Shown piece by piece: positions 8,437-16,630 of a stretch of 64,000 nt of DNA. Made by a program: the position numbers and the translations under genes. This DNA is from VXYL01 sp965203685 (GTDB taxonomy: Bacteria; Pseudomonadota; Gammaproteobacteria; Pseudomonadales; Azotimanducaceae). The number at the start of each line of letters is the position of its first letter. Position 1 is the stretch's first letter. Where the stretch lies: positions 124,001 to 188,000 of the forward strand of contig OZ241908.1 of the NCBI GenBank assembly GCA_965203685.1, written 5' to 3'. The notes below the pieces were generated by a model. That model saw nothing but the letters and a program-made list of their open reading frames with translations. It made no database searches and was not told where the DNA came from.

Positions 8437-8849
8437 CACGACCCGCCGCTGACTGGCGGTGGATCCGAGTCGATGTGGTCTACGCCGTCCATGGTCGTCA
8501 GCTCGCGGAGCACGGCGGCACGGAGGGGGTCCTTGACGCTGGCCGGATTGATGCCGCCCTCGCACGGCCGCCGAACCTGGCGCACTATGGTGATCCCGAT
8601 GCGGCGGACTTGGCCGCCGCCTACGCGTTTGGTCTGGCGAGGAACCACGGCTTTGTCGACGGCAACAAGCGTGTAGCGTGGTTGGCTGCTCGGTTGTTTC
8701 TTGCTCACAACGGCTTTGGGCTTGAGTTCGATCCCGTCGACGCAGTCCGCACGATCGAAGGCGTGGCGAGCGGCGCGGTGGCAGAGCCTGAACTGGCTGA
8801 CTGGTTTCGACAGCGGCTCTTGGTCGTTAACGCCGGCGGTGACCCTTGA
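8433..8849 (+). CDS. doc: Doc (death-on-curing) Fic-fold toxin
   Basis: A 138-residue Doc-type toxin. The active-site loop H72-G-F-V-D-G-N-K-R80 matches the Doc version of the Fic motif (HxFx[D/N][A/G]NKR). Phage P1 Doc uses this motif to phosphorylate the elongation factor EF-Tu and stop translation. All motif residues are intact, so the toxin should be active. It starts with GTG overlapping the antitoxin's TGA, giving translational coupling. Its 3' end overlaps the convergent esterase gene by 23 bp. Pairing Doc with an AbrB-type antitoxin, and not the classical Phd fold, is a known chromosomal arrangement. Confidence 0.88.
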   Translation: MTRPAADWRWIRVDVVYAVHGRQLAEHGGTEGVLDAGRIDAALARPPNLAHYGDPDAADLAAAYAFGLARNHGFVDGNKRVAWLAARLFLAHNGFGLEFDPVDAVRTIEGVASGAVAEPELADWFRQRLLVVNAGGDP

Positions 8850-9978
8850 CCGAATAGTCGACCACGGGCTCCACTGCAGCGCTCAACGCGCCCTCGAATG
8901 TGTCTCCGGCGACCTTCAGCCAGACCTCCGCAGTGCGCAGCAATCCCTTGCCCCAACGCTGCTGCGAGGGCGGGGCCGTGTATTCGTAGCTCAAGATGCC
9001 GTCGTCGAAGCAGACCCGGGTGACCTCGATTTCGCCGTCGTCTTCGTCGAGGAGCGTCGCGTCGAGCTTGTCCCCGAGTCGTGTGATGGTCAACACGCCA
9101 CGGCGCACCGCGCCATTGGCATTGGCCACCACGTCCCACGACCCGACCACCGCATCCAGGCCGGGCTGAACGCACCGGACGCCGGGGTAGTCACGCCAGA
9201 GCCATCGCAACGTGTCGGGGAAGATCTCGCCGCCGTGCGCCAGGTCGTGCCCGCCGTCCCCCATTTCGAACCGATAATCGTAACGGGCGAACATCAGCGC
9301 GGAAGCCATCGCCATGTTGGCAAGTGGCCAGTTCCCCTCCGTCAGGTTGATGTCGTTCAGCCCATCCTGCAGAAAGACCCGAATCGGTTTGGGGTTTCCG
9401 CGCGTCTGCCGGATGACATAGGGGTACTCCGAACCGCCCCGTAGCCTAGTGAAACTGCCGATATGACTGATGACCTTGCTGAAGGCGTCCGGTCGTTCCC
9501 AACCGACGGTGAATGCGCACAAGCCGCCGTCGCTCATGCCGCAGATGGCTCTCCCCGAAGGATGGTCGACTAGATTGTAGTTCTTGCCAACTTGGGGGAG
9601 GATTTCGTCGAGAAGGAAGCGTGCATACGTATCGTCGAGCGGCACGTACTGCACCTGCCGTTGGTCGTAGACTTCCTGCTTCGCCCCGGGATTGACGAAT
9701 ACGCCAATCGTCACGGGCATCTCTTTCTTGTGGATCAGTTTGTCGAAAGCGGTCGGCGCGCGCACGGGCCCCGCGGGGTCGAGATAGGCTTGGCCGTCCT
9801 GAAAAACGGTCACGCACGCAGGCTCGGTGGCCGTGTACTGCGCGGGGACGTAGACCCAGTAGTCGTGGGTCGCGTCGGGGTAGACGCGACTGGTCGCCCA
9901 GGTGTGTTTCGTCACGGTACCGGTGGGTACGCCGACCTGCGGCGAAGAGTCCGGATCTGGCATGTGCATTGTCCCCAC
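8827..9978 (-). CDS. Putative esterase (enterochelin esterase-like) with C-terminal accessory domain
   Basis: A 383-residue alpha/beta-hydrolase of the esterase D/enterochelin-esterase group. Nucleophile elbow G-M-S-D-G lies in ICGMSDGGLCAF, and a likely catalytic His is in HDLAHGGEIFPDT. An N-terminal segment reads RDYWVYVPAQYT-like (DYWVYVPAQY), typical of carbohydrate-ester hydrolases. About 100 C-terminal residues after the hydrolase core form a beta-rich segment (VVANANGAVRRGVLTITRL onward) of unclear role. No signal peptide is evident. The first start is GTG at 9978; ATGs at 9969 and 9963 are close alternatives. The gene is convergent with doc. Confidence 0.78.
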   Translation of the reverse strand: MGTMHMPDPDSSPQVGVPTGTVTKHTWATSRVYPDATHDYWVYVPAQYTATEPACVTVFQDGQAYLDPAGPVRAPTAFDKLIHKKEMPVTIGVFVNPGAKQEVYDQRQVQYVPLDDTYARFLLDEILPQVGKNYNLVDHPSGRAICGMSDGGLCAFTVGWERPDAFSKVISHIGSFTRLRGGSEYPYVIRQTRGNPKPIRVFLQDGLNDINLTEGNWPLANMAMASALMFARYDYRFEMGDGGHDLAHGGEIFPDTLRWLWRDYPGVRCVQPGLDAVVGSWDVVANANGAVRRGVLTITRLGDKLDATLLDEDDGEIEVTRVCFDDGILSYEYTAPPSQQRWGKGLLRTAEVWLKVAGDTFEGALSAAVEPVVDYSVKGHRRR

Positions 9979-10019
9979 GACGTCCTAGCGTTCTCGAGCA
10001 GTCGCCTCTCGGCACGCCC

Positions 10020-10835
10020 TCAAGGGTCGCTCACCTTGTCGAACACCGCCTTGGCAGCGCGCATGCCATCGACAGCCCGCGGGAACCCGATGTACAGGCA
10101 CAGGTGTGTCATGAGCTCTTCAATCTCGTCGACGGTGAGGCCGTGGCTCAACCCCCCGCGCACGTGGAAGCCCAGCTCGGCTTCTTGTCCAAGCGTCGCG
10201 AGGATCGCGATCACCACCAGCGACCGGTCCCGCCGGCTAAGCTGTGGTCGCGACCAGATCTCGCCGAAGGCCCACTTCATCGCCCAGTCGCCCAAGCCGC
10301 CGAGGTGTTGCCGAAGCGCATCGAGGTCCACTTTGGGGTCGGGGTCGGCACGACCGTCGGTGAGCGAGGCCCGCACATCGGCCGCCCGTGCCAGCCGCTC
10401 GGCATCGGACAGGTGCTCGGCCGGTTCGCGACCGTCGATGCGCTGAACCCCTTGTGCCTCGCAGAATGCCGCATCCATGCGCCGGCTCGCCGCCATCGCC
10501 GCCGGGAACCCCGCGTAAGCCGCGATGTGCAGGTTGATCTCTTCGATCTCCGTGCGACTCAACCCGTGGCGCAGCCCGACCGCGGTGTGCAGTTCAAGTT
10601 CCTCGGCGCGCGATTGCGCCGCCAGCACCGCGATGATCATCAGGCTGCGATCGCGCCGGTTGAGCTGCGGCCGATCCCACATCTCGCCCACTGCGGCGAA
10701 CGCGAACGTGCCGAGCGCACCCATGCGGCGCTCCATGGACGCCAGCACGCGCCCTGGCTCCGCGTTCGGGACGAAGCGCGAATACGTCGCGAAGGCGTGC
10801 GAGAGTCGGTCGTCCCAAGTTTGATCGTCGGTCAT
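10020..10835 (-). CDS. Tandem carboxymuconolactone decarboxylase-family protein
   Basis: A 271-residue protein with two CMD-fold repeats (about residues 20-125 and 155-265). Each has the family pattern: a GEMWDRPQLNRRDRSLMII / GEIWSRPQLSRRDRSLVVI segment followed by ELELHTAVGLRHGLSRTEI and the LGFHVRGGLSHGLTVDEI segment. No CxxC pair of the AhpD peroxidase type is present, so a 4-carboxymuconolactone-decarboxylase-like or accessory role is more likely. AGGGA precedes the ATG at 10835. It stands alone between the esterase and the divergent Fic-like gene. Confidence 0.85.
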   Translation of the reverse strand: MTDDQTWDDRLSHAFATYSRFVPNAEPGRVLASMERRMGALGTFAFAAVGEMWDRPQLNRRDRSLMIIAVLAAQSRAEELELHTAVGLRHGLSRTEIEEINLHIAAYAGFPAAMAASRRMDAAFCEAQGVQRIDGREPAEHLSDAERLARAADVRASLTDGRADPDPKVDLDALRQHLGGLGDWAMKWAFGEIWSRPQLSRRDRSLVVIAILATLGQEAELGFHVRGGLSHGLTVDEIEELMTHLCLYIGFPRAVDGMRAAKAVFDKVSDP

Positions 10836-10975
10836 CGTGTCCCTGCTGGCGTCTATTGCTTGAGGCGGATCGTACCCGCTTGCCACAGTGGTACGCCGCA
10901 TTCCTGCCGGTAGCCACCGTTTATCTTGCGACGGGGTTTCGCGACAATGCGCCACGGTTTCTTGACGAGAGAGCC

Positions 10976-11722
10976 ATGGCCAACGCGAGTTCGAGCGCCT
11001 TGGGATTCGCCTACGGCCCGGTCGCGTTCCGGACCGATCAGAGGCGCGATGTCCGTCGGGCGCGTTTCCGGGTGCGCAAGGTGCTCGAGGGCGTGGTCCA
11101 CGACACCGTCGCCTTGGAGGGCAACCCGTTCACCTTGCCGGAGGTCAAGACGCTCATCGAGGGCGTCACCGTGGGCGGGCATCGGCTCGAGGACGAGCGG
11201 CAGGTCCTGAACCAGGCTGCGAGCTGGAAGGCGCTGCTTGCCCTCGTCGAACATCGGAAGTTCGAACCGAATCAGGCGACATTCTGCGACCTCCATGCCT
11301 TGGTCGCCAGGGAGGAAGCCCTCGAGTGGGGCGTTTTCCGCACAGGTTCTGTGACAATCGCAGGAACGGACTTCGAGCCGCCACCGTGGCAGTCGCTGGG
11401 GTCGATTTTCGAGGCCGGGCTCGAAACACTGCTCCGGATCGACAGCATCCACGAACGTGCCATCGCGATGTTCCTCTTCGGCGCCGTCAACCAGTTCTTC
11501 TACGACGGCAACAGACGGACGTCGCGGCTCATGATGAACGGCATCCTCCTAAGTGCCGGCGAGGAGGCGATCTCGATAGCTGCGCGCCGGCGGCTAGAGT
11601 TCAACGAGGCGATGATTCGCTTCTACGACAGCCTGGACGGGACCGAGATGATGCGCTTCATGGTCGGTTGTTCGTTGGACCCGCAGTTGCGGGCGGACGT
11701 TGGAGCAGAAGGAGCCGAATGA
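10976..11722 (+). CDS. Fic-family protein lacking the catalytic His
   Basis: A 248-residue Fic-fold protein. The active-site loop that should read HPFxDGNGRxxR reads Q173-F-F-Y-D-G-N-R-R-T-S-R184: the catalytic His is Gln, and the second Gly of GNGR is Arg. The N-terminal inhibitory-helix motif (S/T)xxxE(G/N), which blocks ATP gamma-phosphate binding in Fic enzymes, is intact as T44-V-A-L-E48-G49-N50. By family knowledge AMPylation needs the His, so classical activity is doubtful; a different chemistry or a binding role is possible. The ATG at 10976 is chosen because the upstream extension from 10856 looks non-coding. It overlaps the next gene by ATGA, forming an operon. Confidence 0.8.
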   Translation: MANASSSALGFAYGPVAFRTDQRRDVRRARFRVRKVLEGVVHDTVALEGNPFTLPEVKTLIEGVTVGGHRLEDERQVLNQAASWKALLALVEHRKFEPNQATFCDLHALVAREEALEWGVFRTGSVTIAGTDFEPPPWQSLGSIFEAGLETLLRIDSIHERAIAMFLFGAVNQFFYDGNRRTSRLMMNGILLSAGEEAISIAARRRLEFNEAMIRFYDSLDGTEMMRFMVGCSLDPQLRADVGAEGAE

Positions 11723-12159
11723 CACGCAGGGCTGCCAAACCGGCCGACGGAAAGCCCCGCCTCCTTAGTGGCGGCAATCCGCAGATCGCCAAGGGCGATG
11801 GCGATGCGCCGGTTCAGGCCTACATCGCCGCCATGCCGGAATGGAAGCATGACCTAGGGCGTCGCCTCGATGCGCTGATCGAAGGCGCCGTGCCGGATGT
11901 GCAGAAGTGCGTGCGGTGGAACTCGCCCTTCTACGGCGTTGAGGGCCAAGGCTGGTTCGTGAGCTACCACGTCTTCACGCGCTACGTGAAGGTGACCTTC
12001 TTCCGAGGCTCGTCGCTGCAACCCCTTCCACCGGGCGTGGGCAAAGGCAAGGACCAGGACTCGCGCTGGGTCGACATCCACGAGGGCGAACTCGACGAGG
12101 CGCAGATGGCGAGCTGGGTCCGGCAAGCGGCCGCCTTGCCCGGGTGGGATCTGACCTAG
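11719..12159 (+). CDS. DUF1801 (YdhG-like) domain protein
   Basis: A 146-residue protein of the DUF1801/YdhG fold. Diagnostic stretches are VQAYIAAMPEWKHDLGRRLD, VQKCVRWNSPFYGVEGQGWF and VKVTFFRGSSLQPLPP, ending with IHEGELDEAQMASWVRQA. The family is small, widespread and functionally undefined. Its ATG overlaps the Fic-like gene's stop (ATGA), with AAGGAG upstream, so the two are probably made together. The GH32-type gene begins 9 bp later. Confidence 0.85.
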   Translation: MTRRAAKPADGKPRLLSGGNPQIAKGDGDAPVQAYIAAMPEWKHDLGRRLDALIEGAVPDVQKCVRWNSPFYGVEGQGWFVSYHVFTRYVKVTFFRGSSLQPLPPGVGKGKDQDSRWVDIHEGELDEAQMASWVRQAAALPGWDLT

Positions 12160-12168
12160 CCCGGCACG

Positions 12169-13950
12169 ATGAGCGAGAACGAGATGACGCCGCCCGACGC
12201 AACGGTCGAGGAGGAGGTGCTGGCCGCGGTTCGCGCCTACGACATAGCCGTGCGCGACCGGGACGTGAATGCCCAGGTCGACTTCTTCGCGGATCGTTGG
12301 CAAGACAGCACGGGCACCACCAAGGCCGCACTCCGAAGCCGCCTTGAGACTCAGATCGCCCGGGGCGAGTACGAGGACAAGCGTTTCGCCCTCGATGCGG
12401 TTCGGGTCGTCGTGGACGGCGATCGGGCGACCGTGGACGGCGCGCGACTCCGTTCGGCAACGGGCGGCGGGTCCTTCACGTTCACGATGCACAGGGACGC
12501 CGACGGCGCGTGGCGGTGTCTCTCCGTCCGCTTGTCGGGGAGCGTGGATGGCCTGGCGGAGAACGCCCGTGCACTGCGCGAGCGTATCTTGAGCGACCCG
12601 GCGCGGCCCGGGTACCACTTCGCGAACCCGGAAGGCGTCGCCATGCCCTTCGATCCCAATGGCGCGATCTACTGGAAGGGTCGCTATCACCTGTTCTACA
12701 TCTTCCAGGACTCGCGATCCGGCCACCGCGCCGACCACTGGGGCCATGTCTCCAGCACGGACCTGTTCCACTGGCGGCACCACCCGACCGGCTTGCTCGA
12801 CGGCATGTACAGCGGCAATTGCTTCATCAACGCCGACGGTGTACCGACAATCTGCTACCACCAGAAAGGCGAGGGGAACGCCATGGCGGTCGCCCTCGAC
12901 GACGACCTAAACGCGTGGCAGAAGCTCGACACGATCACACCGGCGACGCGCGAGGGAGACGCACACCACGACCGCTACCGGTCCTGGGATCCGTACGGGT
13001 GGCATGAAGGCGACAGCTACTACGCGATCTTCGGCGGCAAGCGACCGGGCATTGCCAAGTCGAGCGCACTCGACGGCGAATGGCGCTACGTCGGCGATCT
13101 CTTCGCGCACGGGGTCGAGGGCGTGTCGCTCACCGAGGACGTGTCCTGTCCGGACCTGTTCCGCCTTGGTGACAAGCATGTCCTGCTCTGCATCAGCCAC
13201 CGCCTGGGCTGCCGTTACTACGTGGGGACGTGGAAGGACGAGCAGTTCCATCCCGAGTCCCATGCCATGATGAGTTGGGTCGACCACGCGTTCTTCGCGC
13301 CGGAGAGTCTCCTCGACGACCGCGGCCGCAGCATCATGTGGGCGTGGATCATGGATGAGCCCAAGTTCGGCGTGCGCTCGGCCAACGGCTGGTCGGGTGT
13401 ATTGAGCTTGCCGCGGGTGCTGTCCATGGGCGACGACGGCCGACTGCGCATCGATGTTCCTGAGGAGATCGAGGCGCTGCGCTACGGCGCCTACCGGCAA
13501 GGCCCAGTCACGATCGAAGCCAACACGGACCTGCCCGTCGAAGGTGTTGCCGGTACGAGCCTCGAGTTGCTCATCGAGATGGACGGTATGGGAGCGTCGT
13601 CGTACGGCGTCATCGTGTGCGCGTCACCCGATGGGCGGGAGCGGACGTCCATCTTCTACGATGCGACCGAGAAGCTATTGAAGGTCGACACGCGGCATTC
13701 GGGCCCCGACGACACGCCGCGCGCCGTCGAGGCGGCACCGTTCGAGTTGCACGAAGGCGAGCGGCTGAAGCTCCGGGTCTTCGTCGACCGGTCCGTGGTC
13801 GAAGTGTTCGCCAACAGCCGCCAGGCCATCGCCCGACGAGTCTATCCGTCGCGGCCGGAGAGTGTCGGAGTACGCCTGTTCGCAAGCGCAGGTGCGGCGC
13901 GCCTGCATACGCTGGAGGCTTGGCGAATCGCCCCATCGAATGCGGCTTGA
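12169..13950 (+). CDS. GH32-family beta-fructosidase-like protein with N-terminal NTF2/SnoaL-like domain
   Basis: A 593-residue fusion. Residues 1-125 look like an NTF2/SnoaL-type fold (EEEVLAAVRAYDIAVRDRDV, then a beta-rich half ending WRCLSVRLSG). Residues 145-590 are a GH32 enzyme: nucleophile motif FDPNG (Asp162), the RDP-equivalent WDP (Asp274), the acid/base motif E323-DVSCP, and the C-terminal beta-sandwich signature LRVFVDRSVVEVFANSRQ. GH32 enzymes cleave beta-fructofuranosides such as sucrose, inulin or levan. The RDP Arg is replaced by Trp, so specificity may differ. No signal peptide, so it acts in the cytoplasm. It sits 9 bp after the DUF1801 gene and 46 bp before the Clp-N-repeat gene, suggesting one operon. 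Confidence 0.82.
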   Translation: MSENEMTPPDATVEEEVLAAVRAYDIAVRDRDVNAQVDFFADRWQDSTGTTKAALRSRLETQIARGEYEDKRFALDAVRVVVDGDRATVDGARLRSATGGGSFTFTMHRDADGAWRCLSVRLSGSVDGLAENARALRERILSDPARPGYHFANPEGVAMPFDPNGAIYWKGRYHLFYIFQDSRSGHRADHWGHVSSTDLFHWRHHPTGLLDGMYSGNCFINADGVPTICYHQKGEGNAMAVALDDDLNAWQKLDTITPATREGDAHHDRYRSWDPYGWHEGDSYYAIFGGKRPGIAKSSALDGEWRYVGDLFAHGVEGVSLTEDVSCPDLFRLGDKHVLLCISHRLGCRYYVGTWKDEQFHPESHAMMSWVDHAFFAPESLLDDRGRSIMWAWIMDEPKFGVRSANGWSGVLSLPRVLSMGDDGRLRIDVPEEIEALRYGAYRQGPVTIEANTDLPVEGVAGTSLELLIEMDGMGASSYGVIVCASPDGRERTSIFYDATEKLLKVDTRHSGPDDTPRAVEAAPFELHEGERLKLRVFVDRSVVEVFANSRQAIARRVYPSRPESVGVRLFASAGAARLHTLEAWRIAPSNAA

Positions 13951-13995
13951 CAAGCAGGCTATGTTGGACCGGCCGCGCAAAGGGGGAGCCAAGCC

Positions 13996-16152
13996 ATGGT
14001 CGATGCAACCTTCTCAATCTTCTCGGAGACCGACAGCGCGGGTTGGGCCGACGCCTTCGCTGCGCTGCTTCGCGAAGGAGGGGCAATCCGAGTCGACGTC
14101 GCGGACAGCCTCGACGCCGCCTTCGACGGGGATGCGGATGTGCTCATCCTCAACCTGGACCCGGCCCGCGAAGCGACGCTTTCGTCTGATCGGATAGAGG
14201 CACTGAAGCGGCGCCGGATCATCGCGGTGGCACCGGGTGCCGACTGGCTTTGTGCCCAACTGGATGAGATCGAGTTTCGCGGCGCCAACTTGACGAACGA
14301 CATGACGATGCTCGTCGCTGACAGCGACCTCTTGGGCGAGCAGTCGGCGGAGCCCATTCGCCCGTTCAGGGAGGTCCAGGAAACAGCGCCGGAAGCCTGG
14401 ACCCCGCAAACGCCTAGAGTTTATTTCTCGAGCAGCATCGCCGACTATCGTCTCGGCGTTGACGACATCCTCGTTCCCGAACACTACAAGCACTGCGCCG
14501 TCGTCGTGCGGCAGGCGAGCTTCGTCTTCGCCGGTGTCCGGGCGCATCCCGACGAGTGGTCGGAGCAGTACCGCGCCCTGATCCGGCGGGTGGCGACCGC
14601 ACTTGCGGAACGTCCGGTCGAGGATCTCGAGCCGATTGTCGTCGAGCGACAGATCCATCCCCCGGGTACCGTGCAGTTCGAGTTGACGCCGATCACGAGA
14701 GAACAAGACGGTTCCAACCGGAGTTTCTACTTCCGTTTCGAGCGCCCGACGGCCTTCACCGCCACGCTCGAGCACGCGGGCTCAAACGCGATGATGCTGA
14801 TTTTCTCCGGGGGCAAGAAGCACCTGCACAGAAGCCGCGCGGACACCGAGGACGGCAAGACGCTGACCATCCACGCCAACATCGGCGAGAACGCCATCCG
14901 GGCCGTGGGTTACCGCCACTGGTTGCTTGGCGTGCAGAACTTCGACCATGAGAACCCGTGTTCGGCGAAGTTGACGGTTCGCTACGACACGGAGGACTCC
15001 GGCGAAACCGTCCGCGCACTACCAGGGAACGCGAGCTTCGAGTACGTGAACGGCGTGGCTTGGAATCTAAATCGTGCGGCAGAGACCGACACTGTCGTAC
15101 AACGCCGTCTGCGCGCACTCTCCGCCTCCACCGGGGGCATCGATGCCGCGCGTCTGGCAGCGGCGCGCGAGCACGGATTCGAGACTTGGGAGGATCTTGA
15201 AGCGCACGTCGCTTGGACGCCGGGTTTCGACATGCGCGGTGGTACGGTGGGTGCCACCAGCTTCGACGCGCGGATCAGCGCGCAGTACGGTGAGTCGTAC
15301 ACGTTGGAGCAACTCATCGAGTATGCCGAGGACTTCACGGACGAACTTCGGCTTGCCCTAATCAGTGCCTTGCCAGATGACGAGATCTTCTCCGACGAAC
15401 ACCTGTTACTCGCACTATTGGACGATCGGATTTCGGCGCATGTTCTCGAATGCGTGGGTGCCAACACCGACCTCCTGCGATCGCAGTTGGGAGGACCAAC
15501 CGGAGACGGGGAAGCTAGGAACGTAGCGAAGGCGGTTTCGGGCGCGGTCTACCGTGCGAACTTCATCGGCGCGCTGGGTCGCGAAGGAACCAATGCCGCG
15601 AACCTGTTGGCCGGGCTGCTCGGCGAGAGTTGCGCTGCGGCGAACCTGCTCAAGGACCAAGGGATTCGGCAGCGGGACATCGTCAACTACGTGACCCACG
15701 GGCTTCCCAGCGTTTCGGTCAAAGACCAGCAGCCAGGTGCTTCGGTCCTCGACGAACAGGTGGAGCAGGTGGCACAGGCCGCCTTCGCCAAAGCCCGAGA
15801 CGACGCTTCGAAGTACGTGACGCTCGACCGCCTCCTCCTCGCCTTGCTTGGCGACTCGAGCATCGTTCGTGCGCTGCATTCGATGGAGGCCAGGGTGGAC
15901 GCCCTGCGGGAAGAGCTTCAGGCGTACATCGATGCGACCCCCGTTGGCGCGGCTGACGACGTCCCCGCCCCCACGCGGGCGGTGAACCGTGTTATGCAGA
16001 TGGCCCTCGCCAAGGCACGGTCTTCGGCGCGACAGCGGGCGACGACGCTCGACCTACTTTGGGCTCTGTGCGGGGAGCGCGATGTGCCGACCGCCGACCT
16101 GCTCGACCGCTTCGAGATCGCCCGCGCAGATGTGGCTGCCCGAATGCGCTAG
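13996..16152 (+). CDS. Multidomain protein with ThuA/GATase-like N-terminus, beta-sandwich and Clp-N-like repeats
   Basis: A 718-residue protein that I cannot assign to a known gene. Residues 1-205 alternate alpha and beta and resemble a ThuA/class I GATase-like fold (DADVLILNLDP; IIAVAPGADW; CAVVVRQASFVFAGVRAHP). Residues about 215-330 are beta-rich and resemble a PPC-type sandwich (NRSFYFRFERPTAFTATLEH). The C-terminus holds four repeats of Clp-N type, near 440-500, 505-570, 585-645 and 660-718, with the hallmark LLLALL (SDEHLLLALLDD; TLDRLLLALLGD). Clp-N domains normally recruit substrates for ClpA/B/C, but no AAA+ module is present. It has no signal peptide. It follows the GH32 fusion by 46 bp. 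A decayed copy of its 3' end lies beyond VapBC at 16935-17018. Confidence 0.7.
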   Translation: MVDATFSIFSETDSAGWADAFAALLREGGAIRVDVADSLDAAFDGDADVLILNLDPAREATLSSDRIEALKRRRIIAVAPGADWLCAQLDEIEFRGANLTNDMTMLVADSDLLGEQSAEPIRPFREVQETAPEAWTPQTPRVYFSSSIADYRLGVDDILVPEHYKHCAVVVRQASFVFAGVRAHPDEWSEQYRALIRRVATALAERPVEDLEPIVVERQIHPPGTVQFELTPITREQDGSNRSFYFRFERPTAFTATLEHAGSNAMMLIFSGGKKHLHRSRADTEDGKTLTIHANIGENAIRAVGYRHWLLGVQNFDHENPCSAKLTVRYDTEDSGETVRALPGNASFEYVNGVAWNLNRAAETDTVVQRRLRALSASTGGIDAARLAAAREHGFETWEDLEAHVAWTPGFDMRGGTVGATSFDARISAQYGESYTLEQLIEYAEDFTDELRLALISALPDDEIFSDEHLLLALLDDRISAHVLECVGANTDLLRSQLGGPTGDGEARNVAKAVSGAVYRANFIGALGREGTNAANLLAGLLGESCAAANLLKDQGIRQRDIVNYVTHGLPSVSVKDQQPGASVLDEQVEQVAQAAFAKARDDASKYVTLDRLLLALLGDSSIVRALHSMEARVDALREELQAYIDATPVGAADDVPAPTRAVNRVMQMALAKARSSARQRATTLDLLWALCGERDVPTADLLDRFEIARADVAARMR
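16070..16152 (+). repeat. Intact copy of a diverged direct repeat flanking VapBC
   Basis: The last 27 codons of the Clp-N-repeat gene match a decayed segment at 16935-17018, including a 19-bp identical core (16093-16111 and 16959-16977). The encoded tail DLLDRFEIARADVAARMR corresponds to DLLDRFKVSGADVTARVG in the other copy once a 1-nt deletion is restored. Confidence 0.8.
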
Positions 16153-16178
16153 GCCGGCTGGGTTCGTCAAAGCGCGGG

Positions 16179-16607
16179 TCAGGGCGGTGCCTGGATGCCG
16201 ATTTCGTCGGCGAAGGGGGCGAAGTGGCGGGCGTTCCAAGTGAGGATTGTCGATGCGCCGGCCTTCAACGCCGACACGGCAATGAGCACGTCGTACATTC
16301 GGCCGCCCGCCAGCGAACGGTCCCGCGCCTGTTGCAACGCGTCCCAGGTTTCCGCCGGCGTGAGGTGTGCCACGTGCGTATCGGCCCAGTTCGCCTGGAT
16401 CAGCGCAAAGGCATCGTCGACGCGCAATCGGTGTCCAGGCAGCCGCGTCAGCACGGCGTAGGTTTCAACCAGCGAATGGGCGGCGAGAACCAGCTCCTCA
16501 CCGGCGTCGGTTCGACGTTGTAGTTCCGTCCGCGTGCGGTCGTGGCGTTCGTGCCAAGTGGAGACGGCTGCCACCAAAGCGCTCGTATCGCAGAGATACA
16601 GGGCCAT
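16179..16607 (-). CDS. vapC: VapC-family PIN-domain ribonuclease toxin
   Basis: A 142-residue PIN-domain protein. The acidic active-site residues are Asp7 (YLCDTSALVA), Glu48 (HSLVETYAVLTRL) and Asp106 (GGRMYDVLIA), with Asn125 in ILTWNARHF at the fourth position. VapC toxins cut tRNA or rRNA to arrest translation. It lies downstream of its AbrB-type antitoxin gene (24 bp apart, same strand), the usual VapBC order. It is convergent with the Clp-N-repeat gene, 26 bp from its stop. The module is bracketed by diverged copies of that gene's 3' end, which suggests it arrived by insertion. Confidence 0.9.
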   Translation of the reverse strand: MALYLCDTSALVAAVSTWHERHDRTRTELQRRTDAGEELVLAAHSLVETYAVLTRLPGHRLRVDDAFALIQANWADTHVAHLTPAETWDALQQARDRSLAGGRMYDVLIAVSALKAGASTILTWNARHFAPFADEIGIQAPP

Positions 16608-16630
16608 CCGGGTTACCGGCTAGGTCTCGT

